Shown here piece after piece: positions 23,918 through 33,328 of a stretch of 64,000 nt of DNA. The DNA is from Candidatus Manganitrophus noduliformans (lineage in GTDB: Bacteria; Nitrospirota; Nitrospiria; SBBL01; Manganitrophaceae). Location: the NCBI RefSeq assembly GCF_012184425.1, contig NZ_VTOW01000001.1, positions 372,001-436,000 on the forward strand, written 5' to 3'. The translations under genes were made by a program, and so were the position numbers. Within the stretch, counting starts at the first letter, position 1; each line of letters starts with the position of its first letter. The notes under the pieces were generated by a model that worked only from the letters and a program-made list of their open reading frames with translations, had not been told where the DNA came from and searched no databases.

Positions 23918-24295
23918 ATGACACAGAAGACAAAAACCAAAAAGACGGCGGCCCCAAAAAAGGCGACCGCAACACAGACACGGAAAAAAACCGAGGGGAA
24001 GCCGGAGGAGATGATTCGCCTTTTAAAAGAGGTCGATGATCATCTCTCTTCCCTCGGCGAACTATACAACGAATACAAAAAAGCGTTCGAACAGGTGACG
24101 CACAAATTGGATCAGTGGGAAGAGCGGTTCGGCCGATTCAACACCCTCGCCTCCCGGCTGGCGGAGCTGGAATCGGAAATCCACGATCTGACGCGCGGCT
24201 ATTTAGAGCGGATCGAGGCGCTGGAGAGAAGGCAGGCAAATATCGAAGCACTGGAAAGGAGACTCGCGCGAATGACAGAGCAAGAGGCGGCTTAG
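23918..24295 (+). CDS. small coiled-coil protein with basic N-terminus
   Basis: A 125-residue protein. Residues 1-32 are rich in Lys/Thr/Ala (MTQKTKTKKTAAPKKATAT), resembling histone H1-like or phasin-like tails. Residues 35-122 form a long amphipathic coiled coil with heptads of Leu (RLLKEVDDHLSSLGELYNEY and later LERIEALERRQANIEALERR). Nothing indicates a catalytic function. The ATG at 23918 follows AGGAGG; a start 30 bases upstream has no SD. Possible roles include polymer- or DNA-associated structural protein; I cannot choose. Confidence 0.7.
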   Translation: MTQKTKTKKTAAPKKATATQTRKKTEGKPEEMIRLLKEVDDHLSSLGELYNEYKKAFEQVTHKLDQWEERFGRFNTLASRLAELESEIHDLTRGYLERIEALERRQANIEALERRLARMTEQEAA

Positions 24296-24339
24296 CCCCC
24301 CCTTATCCGCTGAAATCTTTCTTCCCCGCATTTTGTTCA

Positions 24340-24369
24340 TTGACATTTTCTTCGTTCTTTCATTACAAT
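24340..24369 (+). promoter_or_regulatory. promoter of acs
   Basis: TTGACA at 24340-24345 and TACAAT at 24364-24369, 18-base spacer, 62 bases before the start codon. Confidence 0.65.
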
Positions 24370-24431
24370 TCGGCATCTGGTACGGTTCGTTTTCGTGAAT
24401 ATCCATCAATGATTTACGCGGGGAGGAAGGG

Positions 24432-26384
<1,953 letters not shown>

Positions 26385-26449
26385 AGAGGGGCCTCCTGAT
26401 CCCCCGGGAAATACGGAAGAAAATACGGAAATCACGCGACATTAATTTC

Positions 26450-26477
26450 TTGACTTTTATACCAACCTTGGTAAAAT
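26450..26477 (+). promoter_or_regulatory. promoter of the Slp-like lipoprotein gene
   Basis: TTGACT at 26450-26455 and TAAAAT at 26472-26477, 16-base spacer, 13 bases before the first ATG. Confidence 0.6.
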
Positions 26478-26490
26478 CTCCGATACCTTT

Positions 26491-26985
26491 ATGGACTATC
26501 CCATGAAACAGAAGTGGCCGATCTTTTTGGCCCTCCTCCTCTTGATGTCGACCTCGGCCTGCAACGCCGTCCTCTCCGAGCAGGTTCGGTCGACGGCCAA
26601 CGAGGAAACCCTCTTCGAAGAGATTTTTGAAGATCCGAAGCAACACGTCGGGAAGATTATTATCCTCGGCGGGGAGGTTCTTCGTCTTCAATATAAAGGG
26701 CAGCAAACGGAGGTGGAGTTCGCAGAGATTCCCCTCTACCGGACCGGCAAGCCTGCTTTGGGATTCGATCCGGGAGAGCACTTTTTCGTGATCTTCCCGT
26801 ACCGGGTCGATGAGACCCTTCTTAAAAAGGGAAAGGTCATCACGGTTGCAGGCCGGGTCATCGGGACCCACAACGTCCGCGGCTTCGACTACCCCCTCTT
26901 CGCATACGAAGAAGCCTACGTCTGGGACAAGCTCCGGCAAGATCGTTTCCCTTCGTACGGCGCTTTCCTCGGACAATCGTCCTAA
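26491..26985 (+). CDS. Slp-family outer-membrane lipoprotein
   Basis: A 164-residue protein with a lipoprotein signal peptide (hydrophobic 10-20, lipobox S-T-S-A-C). The mature part has the Slp pattern: F-E-D-P-K-Q-H-V-G-K-I-I-I-L-G-G-E-V, then T-E-V-E-F-A-E-I-P-L-Y, then F-L/I-V-I-F-P-Y near D-E-T-L-L-K-K-G-K-V-I-T-V-A-G-R-V-I-G, and F-D-Y-P-L-F-A. Slp proteins are starvation- or stationary-phase-inducible outer-membrane lipoproteins in enterics. Two in-frame ATGs (26491 and 26503) are possible; the second gives a more standard signal peptide. It is convergent with the archease gene. Confidence 0.85.
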   Translation: MDYPMKQKWPIFLALLLLMSTSACNAVLSEQVRSTANEETLFEEIFEDPKQHVGKIIILGGEVLRLQYKGQQTEVEFAEIPLYRTGKPALGFDPGEHFFVIFPYRVDETLLKKGKVITVAGRVIGTHNVRGFDYPLFAYEEAYVWDKLRQDRFPSYGAFLGQSS

Positions 26986-27003
26986 CCCTCACTTTTATCC
27001 TCA

Positions 27004-27438
27004 TCAGATATCGAGAACGACCGTCGCCTTCCATCCGCTCGCATCGGAGGCCACTTCGAACTTGTGCATCGTGACCGCTTTGACATCGACCCGGGGTTGA
27101 TGCCGGGAGACGTCGATCGGCTCCCCCCGACCAGTTCCGATCAAATGATATTTCCCATCCGCTTTCTGACGAATCGAAAGGTCAAACGATTTAAAGAGGA
27201 GCAGATCGACATCCTTCCAGTAGATCAACTCCTGAAGGAAATTAAAAAGAAGCATGTCGATTGCTTTGTTCGTCAGATCAAACGTGCGGGATTCCTTCTT
27301 TCGAATCGTCCGAAGATCATGCAATTGAGCGGCGGTCACCGCCTGACCCGCCGAGGAGAAAAGCGCCTCCAGCGTCTTGCCGCGCGCCTCAAAGGCGATG
27401 TCGGCCACGGTCAACCCCTCAATGAAACGATACGGCAT
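27004..27438 (-). CDS. archease (RtcB cofactor), copy 1
   Basis: A 144-residue archease. The start M-P-Y-R-F-I-E-G-L-T-V-A-D-I-A-F-E-A-R-G-K-T-L-E-A-L-F aligns with the family's H-T-A-D-x-x-x-x-x-x-x-x-x-L-E-x-L-F block, and this copy keeps the aspartate. It ends in V-K-A-V-T-M-H-K-F-E-V and V-V-L-D-I, the canonical C-terminal strand with the second metal-binding aspartate. Archease speeds guanylylation and turnover of RtcB. It lies 7 bases after the G3E GTPase stop and downstream of rtcB, so all three form one transcription unit. Confidence 0.92.
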   Translation of the reverse strand: MPYRFIEGLTVADIAFEARGKTLEALFSSAGQAVTAAQLHDLRTIRKKESRTFDLTNKAIDMLLFNFLQELIYWKDVDLLLFKSFDLSIRQKADGKYHLIGTGRGEPIDVSRHQPRVDVKAVTMHKFEVASDASGWKATVVLDI

Positions 27439-27445
27439 CTGATTC

Positions 27446-28375
27446 TCAGGATCGGTCTGATGAATGATCAGGGGGAATTGCGCAAGCGGCGATCTGCGCT
27501 TCGATCACCGGTTGAAGGGAGAGAACCTTTTCTCCAATGAAGATGATGCCGAGCGCATTCTCCTCCGGAAAAGAGATCAGCTCCGATCGGCCCGCGACGA
27601 AGTTAAAAAGAAAGACCCCCTCGGGAAATCGGACAAATCCTTTCGCGCGATAAATCTGCGGCGGAAATTGACCCATCCTCTTCTCGAAGCAATCCCGCTC
27701 AAGGGTTTGATCCGTGCGGAGTTGAAAGGACTCCATGGACGGATGATGCCCCTCCTTCTCTCTCTCGTGCACCTCTTTCCGGTTGTCTCTCCGGAGCGGC
27801 TTTCCAAAGATGAGGGCCGGATCGATCTCACAGCGTGTCGTCTCCAAAATGAGAGCGGCGGGGTTGATCGCCCGGATCATCTCGCGGGCCTTGCGGCGCT
27901 GTTCGTCGGTGACCAGATCAATCTTGTTGAGAAGGAGAAGATCGGCCATCTCGATCTGAATCCGGCCGGTATGGCCGATGGAAGGAAATCGGACCGTCGC
28001 ATCGGCATCAACCACGGTGACGACGGCATCGATCGGGTAATCGGGGAGGTTTTCTTGGATATCGCCGATCAGGGCATCGGGCTCCGCCAATCCGGTCGTC
28101 TCGACGATAATCTCATCCGGCCCGACCGTCTCGACGATCTCTTTCACCGCCGCCTCGAAATCGCCCAGCAGGGAACAGCAGACGCATCCCCCTTCCAGCT
28201 CGGCAATCTTGATATTTTTCCCGGCCACCACGCGGGCATCGACCGCCAGCGCGCCGAACTCGTTCATTATAATCGCAAGGCGCTGGTCCGACAGCGCGAC
28301 CAACCGTCGCAGCAGTGTCGTTTTGCCGCTCCCGAGATAACCGGTAAGGATGACGATGGGTGTTTTAGTCGCCAC
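27446..28375 (-). CDS. G3E family P-loop GTPase (CobW/YjiA-like)
   Basis: A 309-residue G3E GTPase. Walker A is GYLGSGKTTLL (about residues 12-22), the metal-binding GGCVCC loop (C-x-C-C) is near residue 60, Walker B is E-T-T-G-L-A-E-P, and NKIDL is the guanine-specificity motif. The shorter C-terminal CobW_C domain is present. Such proteins deliver or insert metals (Zn, Co, Ni, Fe) into client enzymes. The GTG at 28375 starts 2 bases after the rtcB stop, and the longer open frame into rtcB is rejected. The position between rtcB and archease suggests a client in RNA ligation; that is inference. Confidence 0.9.
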   Translation of the reverse strand: MATKTPIVILTGYLGSGKTTLLRRLVALSDQRLAIIMNEFGALAVDARVVAGKNIKIAELEGGCVCCSLLGDFEAAVKEIVETVGPDEIIVETTGLAEPDALIGDIQENLPDYPIDAVVTVVDADATVRFPSIGHTGRIQIEMADLLLLNKIDLVTDEQRRKAREMIRAINPAALILETTRCEIDPALIFGKPLRRDNRKEVHEREKEGHHPSMESFQLRTDQTLERDCFEKRMGQFPPQIYRAKGFVRFPEGVFLFNFVAGRSELISFPEENALGIIFIGEKVLSLQPVIEAQIAACAIPPDHSSDRS

Positions 28376-28377
28376 AG

Positions 28378-29835
28378 CTACCCTTTGACATTTCCGATCG
28401 GGGCGAACTTCACCACCCGTCTTGAGATTCCGGCACGCTCGCACGCGTCGACCACTTCGTCGATATCTTTGTAGGTCGGTCCGGCTTCTTCGGCCAGACC
28501 GGCGAAGGAAGCGGAACGGACATAGATTCCCCGGGCGCGAAGCTCCTTCTGCAGCCGGTCGCCGCGGAACTGCTTGCGCGCCTGCGTCCGGCTCATCGTT
28601 CGGCCGGAGCCGTGGGCGGTGCTTCCGAAGGTCTCCTTCATCGCCCCCTCGGTTCCGACCAAAAGATAACTGCCGGTCTCCATGCTCCCGCCGATGATCA
28701 CCGGCTGGCCGTACGGTTGATACCGCTCCGGCAGCGCCTCGTGTCCCGGGCCGAAGGCGCGGGTCGCCCCTTTCCGATGAACCAGAAGCTCGCGCGATTT
28801 CCCGTCGATCGGGTGGCGCTCCAGCTTGGCGGTATTGTGGGCCACATCATAGATCATCCGCATCCCGAGCGCTTCGGCGCTTTTCCCGAAGATCCGCGCG
28901 AAACACTCCCGAATCCGATGGAGAATCGTCTGCCGGTTGGCGAACGACATGTTGAGGCCGCACTTCATCGCCGAGAAATAATCCCGTCCCTCCGGAGAGC
29001 GGAACGGCGCGCAGGCAAGCTCCCGGTCGAGGATCTTGATTCCATACTTCGCCGCCATCACCTCCAGGAAAACCTGAAGATAATCGGTCGCCACCTGGTG
29101 GCCGAAGCCGCGCGAGCCGCAGTGGAACATCACCACCACCTGATTCGGGAAGAGCCCCATCGCCTCGGCCATCTTCCGATCGAATATGTTCCCTTCCCGG
29201 ACCACCTGGACCTCCAGGTAGTGGTTCCCGGAGCCGAGCGTTCCGATCTGGCTCAGGCCGCGGTCGATCGCCTTCTGGCTGACCTTCTCCGGATTCGCCC
29301 CCGCGATGCACCCGCTCTCCTCGGTGAGCGCGAGATCCTCCGGCCACGCATAACCGTTCTTGAGACACCACTGAGACCCTTCGGCAATGACCTCTTTAAA
29401 CTCGTTCGGCGCCAGCTTCACGAACCCCTTGCTTCCGACCCCCGCCGGAACGCGGGTGTAGAGAAGATCGACCAGCTCCGTCAACTTCGGCGCCACCTCC
29501 GCCTCGGTCAAATCGGTCCGGACCAGGCGCATCCCGCAATTGATGTCGAACCCGATCCCCCCCGGGCTGATCACCCCCTTCTCGGCATCCATCGCCGCGA
29601 CCCCGCCGATCGGAAAGCCGTAGCCGGAGTGGCCGTCGGGCATGCAGTAGGCGGCGCGGAGAAGGCCGGGGAGGGTCGCCACATTGGTGATCTGCTCGAT
29701 CACCGCGTCATCCATCTCCCGAATCAGCTTCTCCGTTCCGATGATCCGGGCCGGCACCCGCATCCCTTCTTTATAGGAGGGATCGATCTCCCAGATCGTC
29801 TCGCTGAGCTGTTTGACTTTATCTCCGAAAACCAT
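28378..29835 (-). CDS. rtcB: RtcB-type RNA ligase (3'-phosphate/5'-hydroxyl)
   Basis: A 485-residue RNA ligase of the usual length. It joins 3'-phosphate or 2',3'-cyclic phosphate to 5'-OH RNA ends using GTP and Mn2+. The metal/guanylate site is visible in G-I-G-F-D-I-N-C-G-M-R (Asp and Cys ligands), then GTLGSGNHYLEVQ, M-F-H-C-G-S-R-G-F-G-H-Q and A-H-N-T-A. The catalytic histidine lies in the block with G-S-T-A-H-G-S-G-R-T-M-S-R. This is the canonical bacterial form. A G3E GTPase and archease follow within 10 bases of each other, and a second archease lies 124 bases upstream. Confidence 0.97.
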   Translation of the reverse strand: MVFGDKVKQLSETIWEIDPSYKEGMRVPARIIGTEKLIREMDDAVIEQITNVATLPGLLRAAYCMPDGHSGYGFPIGGVAAMDAEKGVISPGGIGFDINCGMRLVRTDLTEAEVAPKLTELVDLLYTRVPAGVGSKGFVKLAPNEFKEVIAEGSQWCLKNGYAWPEDLALTEESGCIAGANPEKVSQKAIDRGLSQIGTLGSGNHYLEVQVVREGNIFDRKMAEAMGLFPNQVVVMFHCGSRGFGHQVATDYLQVFLEVMAAKYGIKILDRELACAPFRSPEGRDYFSAMKCGLNMSFANRQTILHRIRECFARIFGKSAEALGMRMIYDVAHNTAKLERHPIDGKSRELLVHRKGATRAFGPGHEALPERYQPYGQPVIIGGSMETGSYLLVGTEGAMKETFGSTAHGSGRTMSRTQARKQFRGDRLQKELRARGIYVRSASFAGLAEEAGPTYKDIDEVVDACERAGISRRVVKFAPIGNVKG

Positions 29836-29959
29836 CGCTTTGCTCCCGTCCTAACGGCATCCGCTCTTTAAAAAACTTCTCTTTATATTTTAGTCAAAGG
29901 AGACGATGAATTGAAGGGGATCGATGCGGTCGATCGTTGAGCCGTCCAAAGGAGAGGCC

Positions 29960-30388
29960 TCAACGGTCGAATAGGATATTCACCTGCCAGGCCTCGCCCC
30001 GGCGGACGATCTGAAAGGGATTCGATCGGATCGCCGCCACCTCGTTCCGGACCGGGTGGCGGGTCGGATCGATCAGCTCTCCCATGGCGACCCCTTGTAT
30101 CCGATGCCGGGGGCCGCGTTCGATTTTCACCTCGAAGAAGCTGAAGTAAAGATTCTCCCGATCTCTGAGCTGAATCAATTCCGAGAGCCAATGGAAGAGA
30201 AGCCGGTCGATGCTGTCGGCCGAGAGGAGCAGTTCTTTCCCGATCTCGGGGCGGACCTCCTCGGTATCGACCATCGTCTCAAAGAGTCCCTTCGCCGTCG
30301 CCCGGAAGAGCCCTTCGAGCGAGTCGCCCCGCGCCGCCAGCGACATCTCTCCGGTGGCGATCTCCTCCGATACTTGAAACTCTTCCAA
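29960..30388 (-). CDS. archease-family protein, divergent copy 2
   Basis: A 142-residue archease homologue. It follows the same fold order as copy 1: E-E-I-A-T-G-E-M-S-L-A-A-R-G-D-S-L-E-G-L-F, then a central L-L-F-H-W-L-S-E-L-I-Q-L-R-D, then D-P-T-R-H-P-V-R-N-E-V-A-A-I and a C-terminal N-I-L-F-D-R. The conserved T-A-D of the N-terminal motif is replaced by T-G-E, so the first metal-ligand aspartate becomes glutamate, while the C-terminal aspartate is kept. It may act with the adjacent RtcB on a different substrate or as a regulator. It probably heads toward rtcB with the upstream methyltransferase. Confidence 0.83.
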   Translation of the reverse strand: MEEFQVSEEIATGEMSLAARGDSLEGLFRATAKGLFETMVDTEEVRPEIGKELLLSADSIDRLLFHWLSELIQLRDRENLYFSFFEVKIERGPRHRIQGVAMGELIDPTRHPVRNEVAAIRSNPFQIVRRGEAWQVNILFDR

Positions 30389-30426
30389 AGAGATGCCTCG
30401 CTTCTACCGACGCCGAGCGGATGCCG

Positions 30427-30951
30427 TTAACCCGGCCGTTCGGCGATCAGTTGGACCATCCAGCGATCCCCTTTGAATCCCTCGAAATAGAAGAGAATCC
30501 GAAAATCGAGAAAGAGCCGGAGCAGCTCATTGTGCCCCCAGCAAAACTCCTTCCGCCCCGGCTTTCCGAACCGCTCGTGCTGATCGATCAAGAAAGTCTC
30601 ATAGACGAGATGCCCCCCCGGGCGAACGGCCCGCTTCATCGCGGGAAGGAGGTTCCGGTCGAGATAGTAGAAGCAGCCCACCAGGGTGTATCCCTCGCCG
30701 GGAATCGGGGCCGGCTGCTCCAGATCGACGGCGCGCGCGGTGAACGAGAGGCCGCGACGGGTCGCTTCGGCGTTGCAGAAGGCCACCGCCTCCGGGTCGC
30801 GATCGAGCCCCATGACCTCGAAGCCCTGCGAGGCGAGATAAAAGGCGTTTCGGCCGAAGCCGCACGCCACCTCCAATGCTTTCCCTTTTTGGAAGCGTGC
30901 AAGGTGTTCGGTCAACAACGCGGACGGTTCTTGGGAGTGATGTTTTTCCAT
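30427..30951 (-). CDS. small class I SAM-dependent methyltransferase (TehB-like)
   Basis: A 174-residue methyltransferase. Motif I is A-L-E-V-A-C-G-F-G-R-N-A-F-Y-L-A (about residues 25-40), with the post-strand-2 acid in V-M-G-L-D-R-D-P. Later come G-E-G-Y-T-L-V-G-C-F-Y-Y-L-D-R-N-L-L and V-R-P-G-G-H-L-V-Y-E-T-F. The short, helix-poor layout and the GxGRNAFYLA pattern resemble TehB-type methyltransferases. The substrate is unknown. It sits between the ChaN-like gene (34 bases) and archease copy 2 (38 bases), so it is likely part of the same transcript. Confidence 0.85.
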   Translation of the reverse strand: MEKHHSQEPSALLTEHLARFQKGKALEVACGFGRNAFYLASQGFEVMGLDRDPEAVAFCNAEATRRGLSFTARAVDLEQPAPIPGEGYTLVGCFYYLDRNLLPAMKRAVRPGGHLVYETFLIDQHERFGKPGRKEFCWGHNELLRLFLDFRILFYFEGFKGDRWMVQLIAERPG

Positions 30952-30985
30952 CGATCGGTTCGATTTCGTCGGATCTGCGGAACAG

Positions 30986-32311
30986 TCAGGGGTGCCGGGA
31001 CGATTTCATCTCGGCCTCGGTCTCGATCACCTTCCCGTCGCGGAGGAGCTTCATCTTGACGCGATCGCCGGGCGACTTCTGGCCGACGGCGTAGGTGAGG
31101 TCGAACGGCTCACGCATCTCTTCCCCGTCGAAGGAGACGACGATGTCGCCCTGTTGGATCCCGGCCGCCTCCGCGGTGGAGTTCGGGGAAACATCGGTAA
31201 TGCGCACCCCGGATTGAAACGGCTCGATCATGACCCCCAATCGAACTTTTTTCGTTTCGACCTCTTTATAGCCGACCCCCCAGATGAAATCGGCCAGATG
31301 CAACGGGAAATCGGGGAGCTTGAGCTCCACCTGGAAGCGCTTCGCCTCCGGGACCTCTTGCGTGTTCGGGATGACGATCTGGTACGGCTCCGGCAGGCGC
31401 CGGAAAGCCCGCCGCGGGATGCCGAAGCCGTAGCCGACGTGGAAGCCCCCCGCAAAGACGACCATCTTCTTATCGGCCCCTTCGGGAGAGGTGAGATACC
31501 GGGCGATGCTCTCCGCCATCGTCTCATCCCAGAGGAGCATCGTGTCGTAGAAAGAGGAGAACCCCCCGCCGTCCTGCCGGCCCATCGGACCATGTCCTTT
31601 GAAAATCGCCTGCAACGCCTGGCGGTGATACCGATCGCTCCGATCGATCTCGGGAAGCGCTTTTTGCTCTTCGGAAGAGAGGGCATCGATCCCCTTCATT
31701 CCAACTTTGGCCTCCCACTCCTGGGGAGCGTTCAAGGCAACAAGCGGGATCTTGTTCTCTTTGATGAAGTTGAGCAGCTCCTGATAATAGCCCATCTCCA
31801 TCCCCCAATTCTCAATCCAGAGCTTGCGGAAGTCTTTGTCGCTGAGGTTCCCCTCCAGCCACCGGTCGAGCTGGGGCTGGGCGGGCCGCCGGAACATCTC
31901 CATCCCGACCGCCACCTTTCCCGGAAATTTTTCGTTCAGCGCCTTTAGAATTTCCAGCTGCACCCGATGGTCTTCGAGGTTGTCGTGAACCTCCCCGACG
32001 TAAATGATCCGCGCCGGCGTCAGAAAATCGATCAGCCGCTCCTTCGAGACAGCGACGCCGGTGGGAACATGGACGATCTTTCCCTCCTCGATCTCGTCGA
32101 GGTGGATATAAGGAGACTCCGCGGCGAGAGACTCCTCCGCGGGGGGGGTTGTCGGGGCGTCGGCGACGGGGGTTGGAGCGGGTCGCGTCGAATGGGGGTT
32201 TGAAGCGTCCTTCGGTTGTTCCTGGGAACGGGTCGGCCCGGCGCAGCCGAGCGCGAGAAATAAGAAGACCGCCGTTAATGAGAAAAGATAAAAATGTCGG
32301 AAGGTTCGCAT
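30986..32311 (-). CDS. ChaN-like lipoprotein with C-terminal PDZ domain
   Basis: A 441-residue protein. A lipoprotein signal ends in L-A-L-G-C (C23), then a Pro/Ala-rich linker to about 70. The ChaN (heme-binding uptake) domain spans about 80-330: A-R-I-I-Y-V-G-E-V-H-D-N-L-E-D-H-R-V-Q-L-E-I-L, then V-A-V-G-M-E-M-F-R-R-P, and F-A-G-G-F-H-V-G-Y-G-F-G-I. A PDZ domain of about 85 residues follows (S-P-N-S-T-A-E-A-A-G-I-Q-Q-G-D-I-V-V-S-F-D-G, G-D-R-V-K-M-K-L-L-R-D-G). ChaN proteins bind heme or metal at the outer membrane. The ATG is 6 bases after a -10 element, so the mRNA may be leaderless. Confidence 0.87.
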   Translation of the reverse strand: MRTFRHFYLFSLTAVFLFLALGCAGPTRSQEQPKDASNPHSTRPAPTPVADAPTTPPAEESLAAESPYIHLDEIEEGKIVHVPTGVAVSKERLIDFLTPARIIYVGEVHDNLEDHRVQLEILKALNEKFPGKVAVGMEMFRRPAQPQLDRWLEGNLSDKDFRKLWIENWGMEMGYYQELLNFIKENKIPLVALNAPQEWEAKVGMKGIDALSSEEQKALPEIDRSDRYHRQALQAIFKGHGPMGRQDGGGFSSFYDTMLLWDETMAESIARYLTSPEGADKKMVVFAGGFHVGYGFGIPRRAFRRLPEPYQIVIPNTQEVPEAKRFQVELKLPDFPLHLADFIWGVGYKEVETKKVRLGVMIEPFQSGVRITDVSPNSTAEAAGIQQGDIVVSFDGEEMREPFDLTYAVGQKSPGDRVKMKLLRDGKVIETEAEMKSSRHP

Positions 32312-32317
32312 GGAATC

Positions 32318-32347
32318 ATTCTACAGACATGGGGAGGGAAGTGTCAA
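32318..32347 (-). promoter_or_regulatory. promoter of the ChaN-PDZ gene, leaderless arrangement
   Basis: On the minus strand TTGACA (32347-32342) and TAGAAT (32323-32318), 18-base spacer; the ATG begins 6 bases after the -10 with no SD between. Confidence 0.65.
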
Positions 32348-32386
32348 ACGGAGAAATGGCCCCTTGCGGAAAGGGGTGAACCCTTT

Positions 32387-32415
32387 TTGACACGAACCTA
32401 CAAAATCATTATAGT
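32387..32415 (+). promoter_or_regulatory. promoter of the cupin/ogt pair
   Basis: TTGACA at 32387-32392 and TATAGT at 32410-32415, 17-base spacer, divergent from the ChaN-PDZ promoter. Confidence 0.7.
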
Positions 32416-32442
32416 ATTCTATCGCCAACCCATGGGTCCATC

Positions 32443-32787
32443 GTGTCCGATCACCCTTCTTACCATGAAGCGCTTCCGAAAGGAATCGAGGTCCTCCGCT
32501 GGCCGCACAAGCACTCGCTGCCGGAGCCGGAGGTGATCGCCTTTTTCGAAAGCCGCAACCTCACCCCCAGCCGATGGTCGAACGGGCCGGGGGAGGTCTA
32601 CTCCGTCCACACGCACAACTATCAAAAGACCCTCTTCTGCGTAAAGGGAAGCATTACTTTCTCGCTTCCCGATCTTAAAAAAGAGGTCGCGCTCCGCCCC
32701 GGCGACCGCCTGACCCTTCCCCCCGGCACCCGCCACGGAGCGATCGTCGGACCGGACGGGGTCACCTGTATTGAGGCGGGGGATTGA
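32443..32787 (+). CDS. cupin-domain protein next to ogt
   Basis: A 114-residue single cupin beginning at GTG. The core reads V-H-T-H-N-Y-Q-K-T-L-F-C-V-K-G-S-I-T-F, where the two histidines and K-T-L-F-C correspond to motif 1 but the usual glutamate is lysine or threonine. Motif 2 reads L-P-P-G-T-R-H-G-A-I-V-G-P-D-G. The metal site may therefore be incomplete. The stop TGA is a base away from the start of ogt, so translation is coupled. Role unknown. Confidence 0.82.
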   Translation: MSDHPSYHEALPKGIEVLRWPHKHSLPEPEVIAFFESRNLTPSRWSNGPGEVYSVHTHNYQKTLFCVKGSITFSLPDLKKEVALRPGDRLTLPPGTRHGAIVGPDGVTCIEAGD

Positions 32788-32788
32788 G

Positions 32789-33328
32789 ATGAATCTTTAT
32801 ACCGATATCGATTCGCCGCTCGGGTCGATTTTGCTGGTCTCGGACGGCGCTGCACTGACCGGCTTCTATTTCATCGGCCAGAAGTATGCTCCGGACGCGG
32901 AGCCTTGGAAACGGGATCCGAAACTTCAGCTGTTTCGCAATGCCGAGGCCCAGATCGCCGCGTACACATCGGGAAGACTGCAAACGTTTGATCTGCCGAT
33001 CCGGTTCAAAGGAACCCCCTTTCAACTCCAGGTCTGGCAGGCGATCGCGGCGATTCCGTTCGGCGCGACGCTCAGCTACTCGGCGCTGGCAGCGCGGATC
33101 GGCGCGCCGTCGAGCATGCGCGCCGTCGGCTCGGCGACGGGACGCAATCCGATTTCGCTGATCGTCCCCTGTCATCGGGTCGTCGGCCGCGACGGGGCCC
33201 TCACCGGATACGCCGGCGGCCTCGATCGGAAACGGGCATTGCTGAACTTCGAATCCAAAAACAAAAAAGGGGAGAAGATCCAATTGAATCTTCTCCCCTT
33301 GAAAACTGGTGGAGGCGGCGGGAATTGA
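32789..33328 (+). CDS. ogt: methylated-DNA-protein-cysteine methyltransferase with a C-terminal tail encoded across the ssrA terminator
   Basis: A 179-residue suicide repair protein that removes methyl groups from O6-methylguanine. The acceptor motif I-V-P-C-H-R-V (C128) is preceded by V-G-S-A-T-G-R-N-P, and the helix-turn-helix region P-F-Q-L-Q-V-W-Q-A-I is present. The normal end is near Y-A-G-G-L-D-R-K-R-A-L-L-N-F-E; about 24 further residues (S-K-N-K-K-G-E-K-I-Q and a G-rich end) read through the Rho-independent terminator of the opposite-strand tmRNA and stop inside the tmRNA 3' end. The ATG at 32789 follows the cupin stop immediately. Confidence 0.93.
   Translation: MNLYTDIDSPLGSILLVSDGAALTGFYFIGQKYAPDAEPWKRDPKLQLFRNAEAQIAAYTSGRLQTFDLPIRFKGTPFQLQVWQAIAAIPFGATLSYSALAARIGAPSSMRAVGSATGRNPISLIVPCHRVVGRDGALTGYAGGLDRKRALLNFESKNKKGEKIQLNLLPLKTGGGGGN
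33255..33300 (-). terminator. Rho-independent terminator of ssrA, embedded in the ogt coding end
   Basis: Thirteen-base arms (33267-33279 and 33288-33300) with an 8-base loop. On the minus strand the stem is followed by T-rich sequence (TTTTTTGTTTTTGG). It lies entirely within the ogt reading frame on the other strand. Confidence 0.88.
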
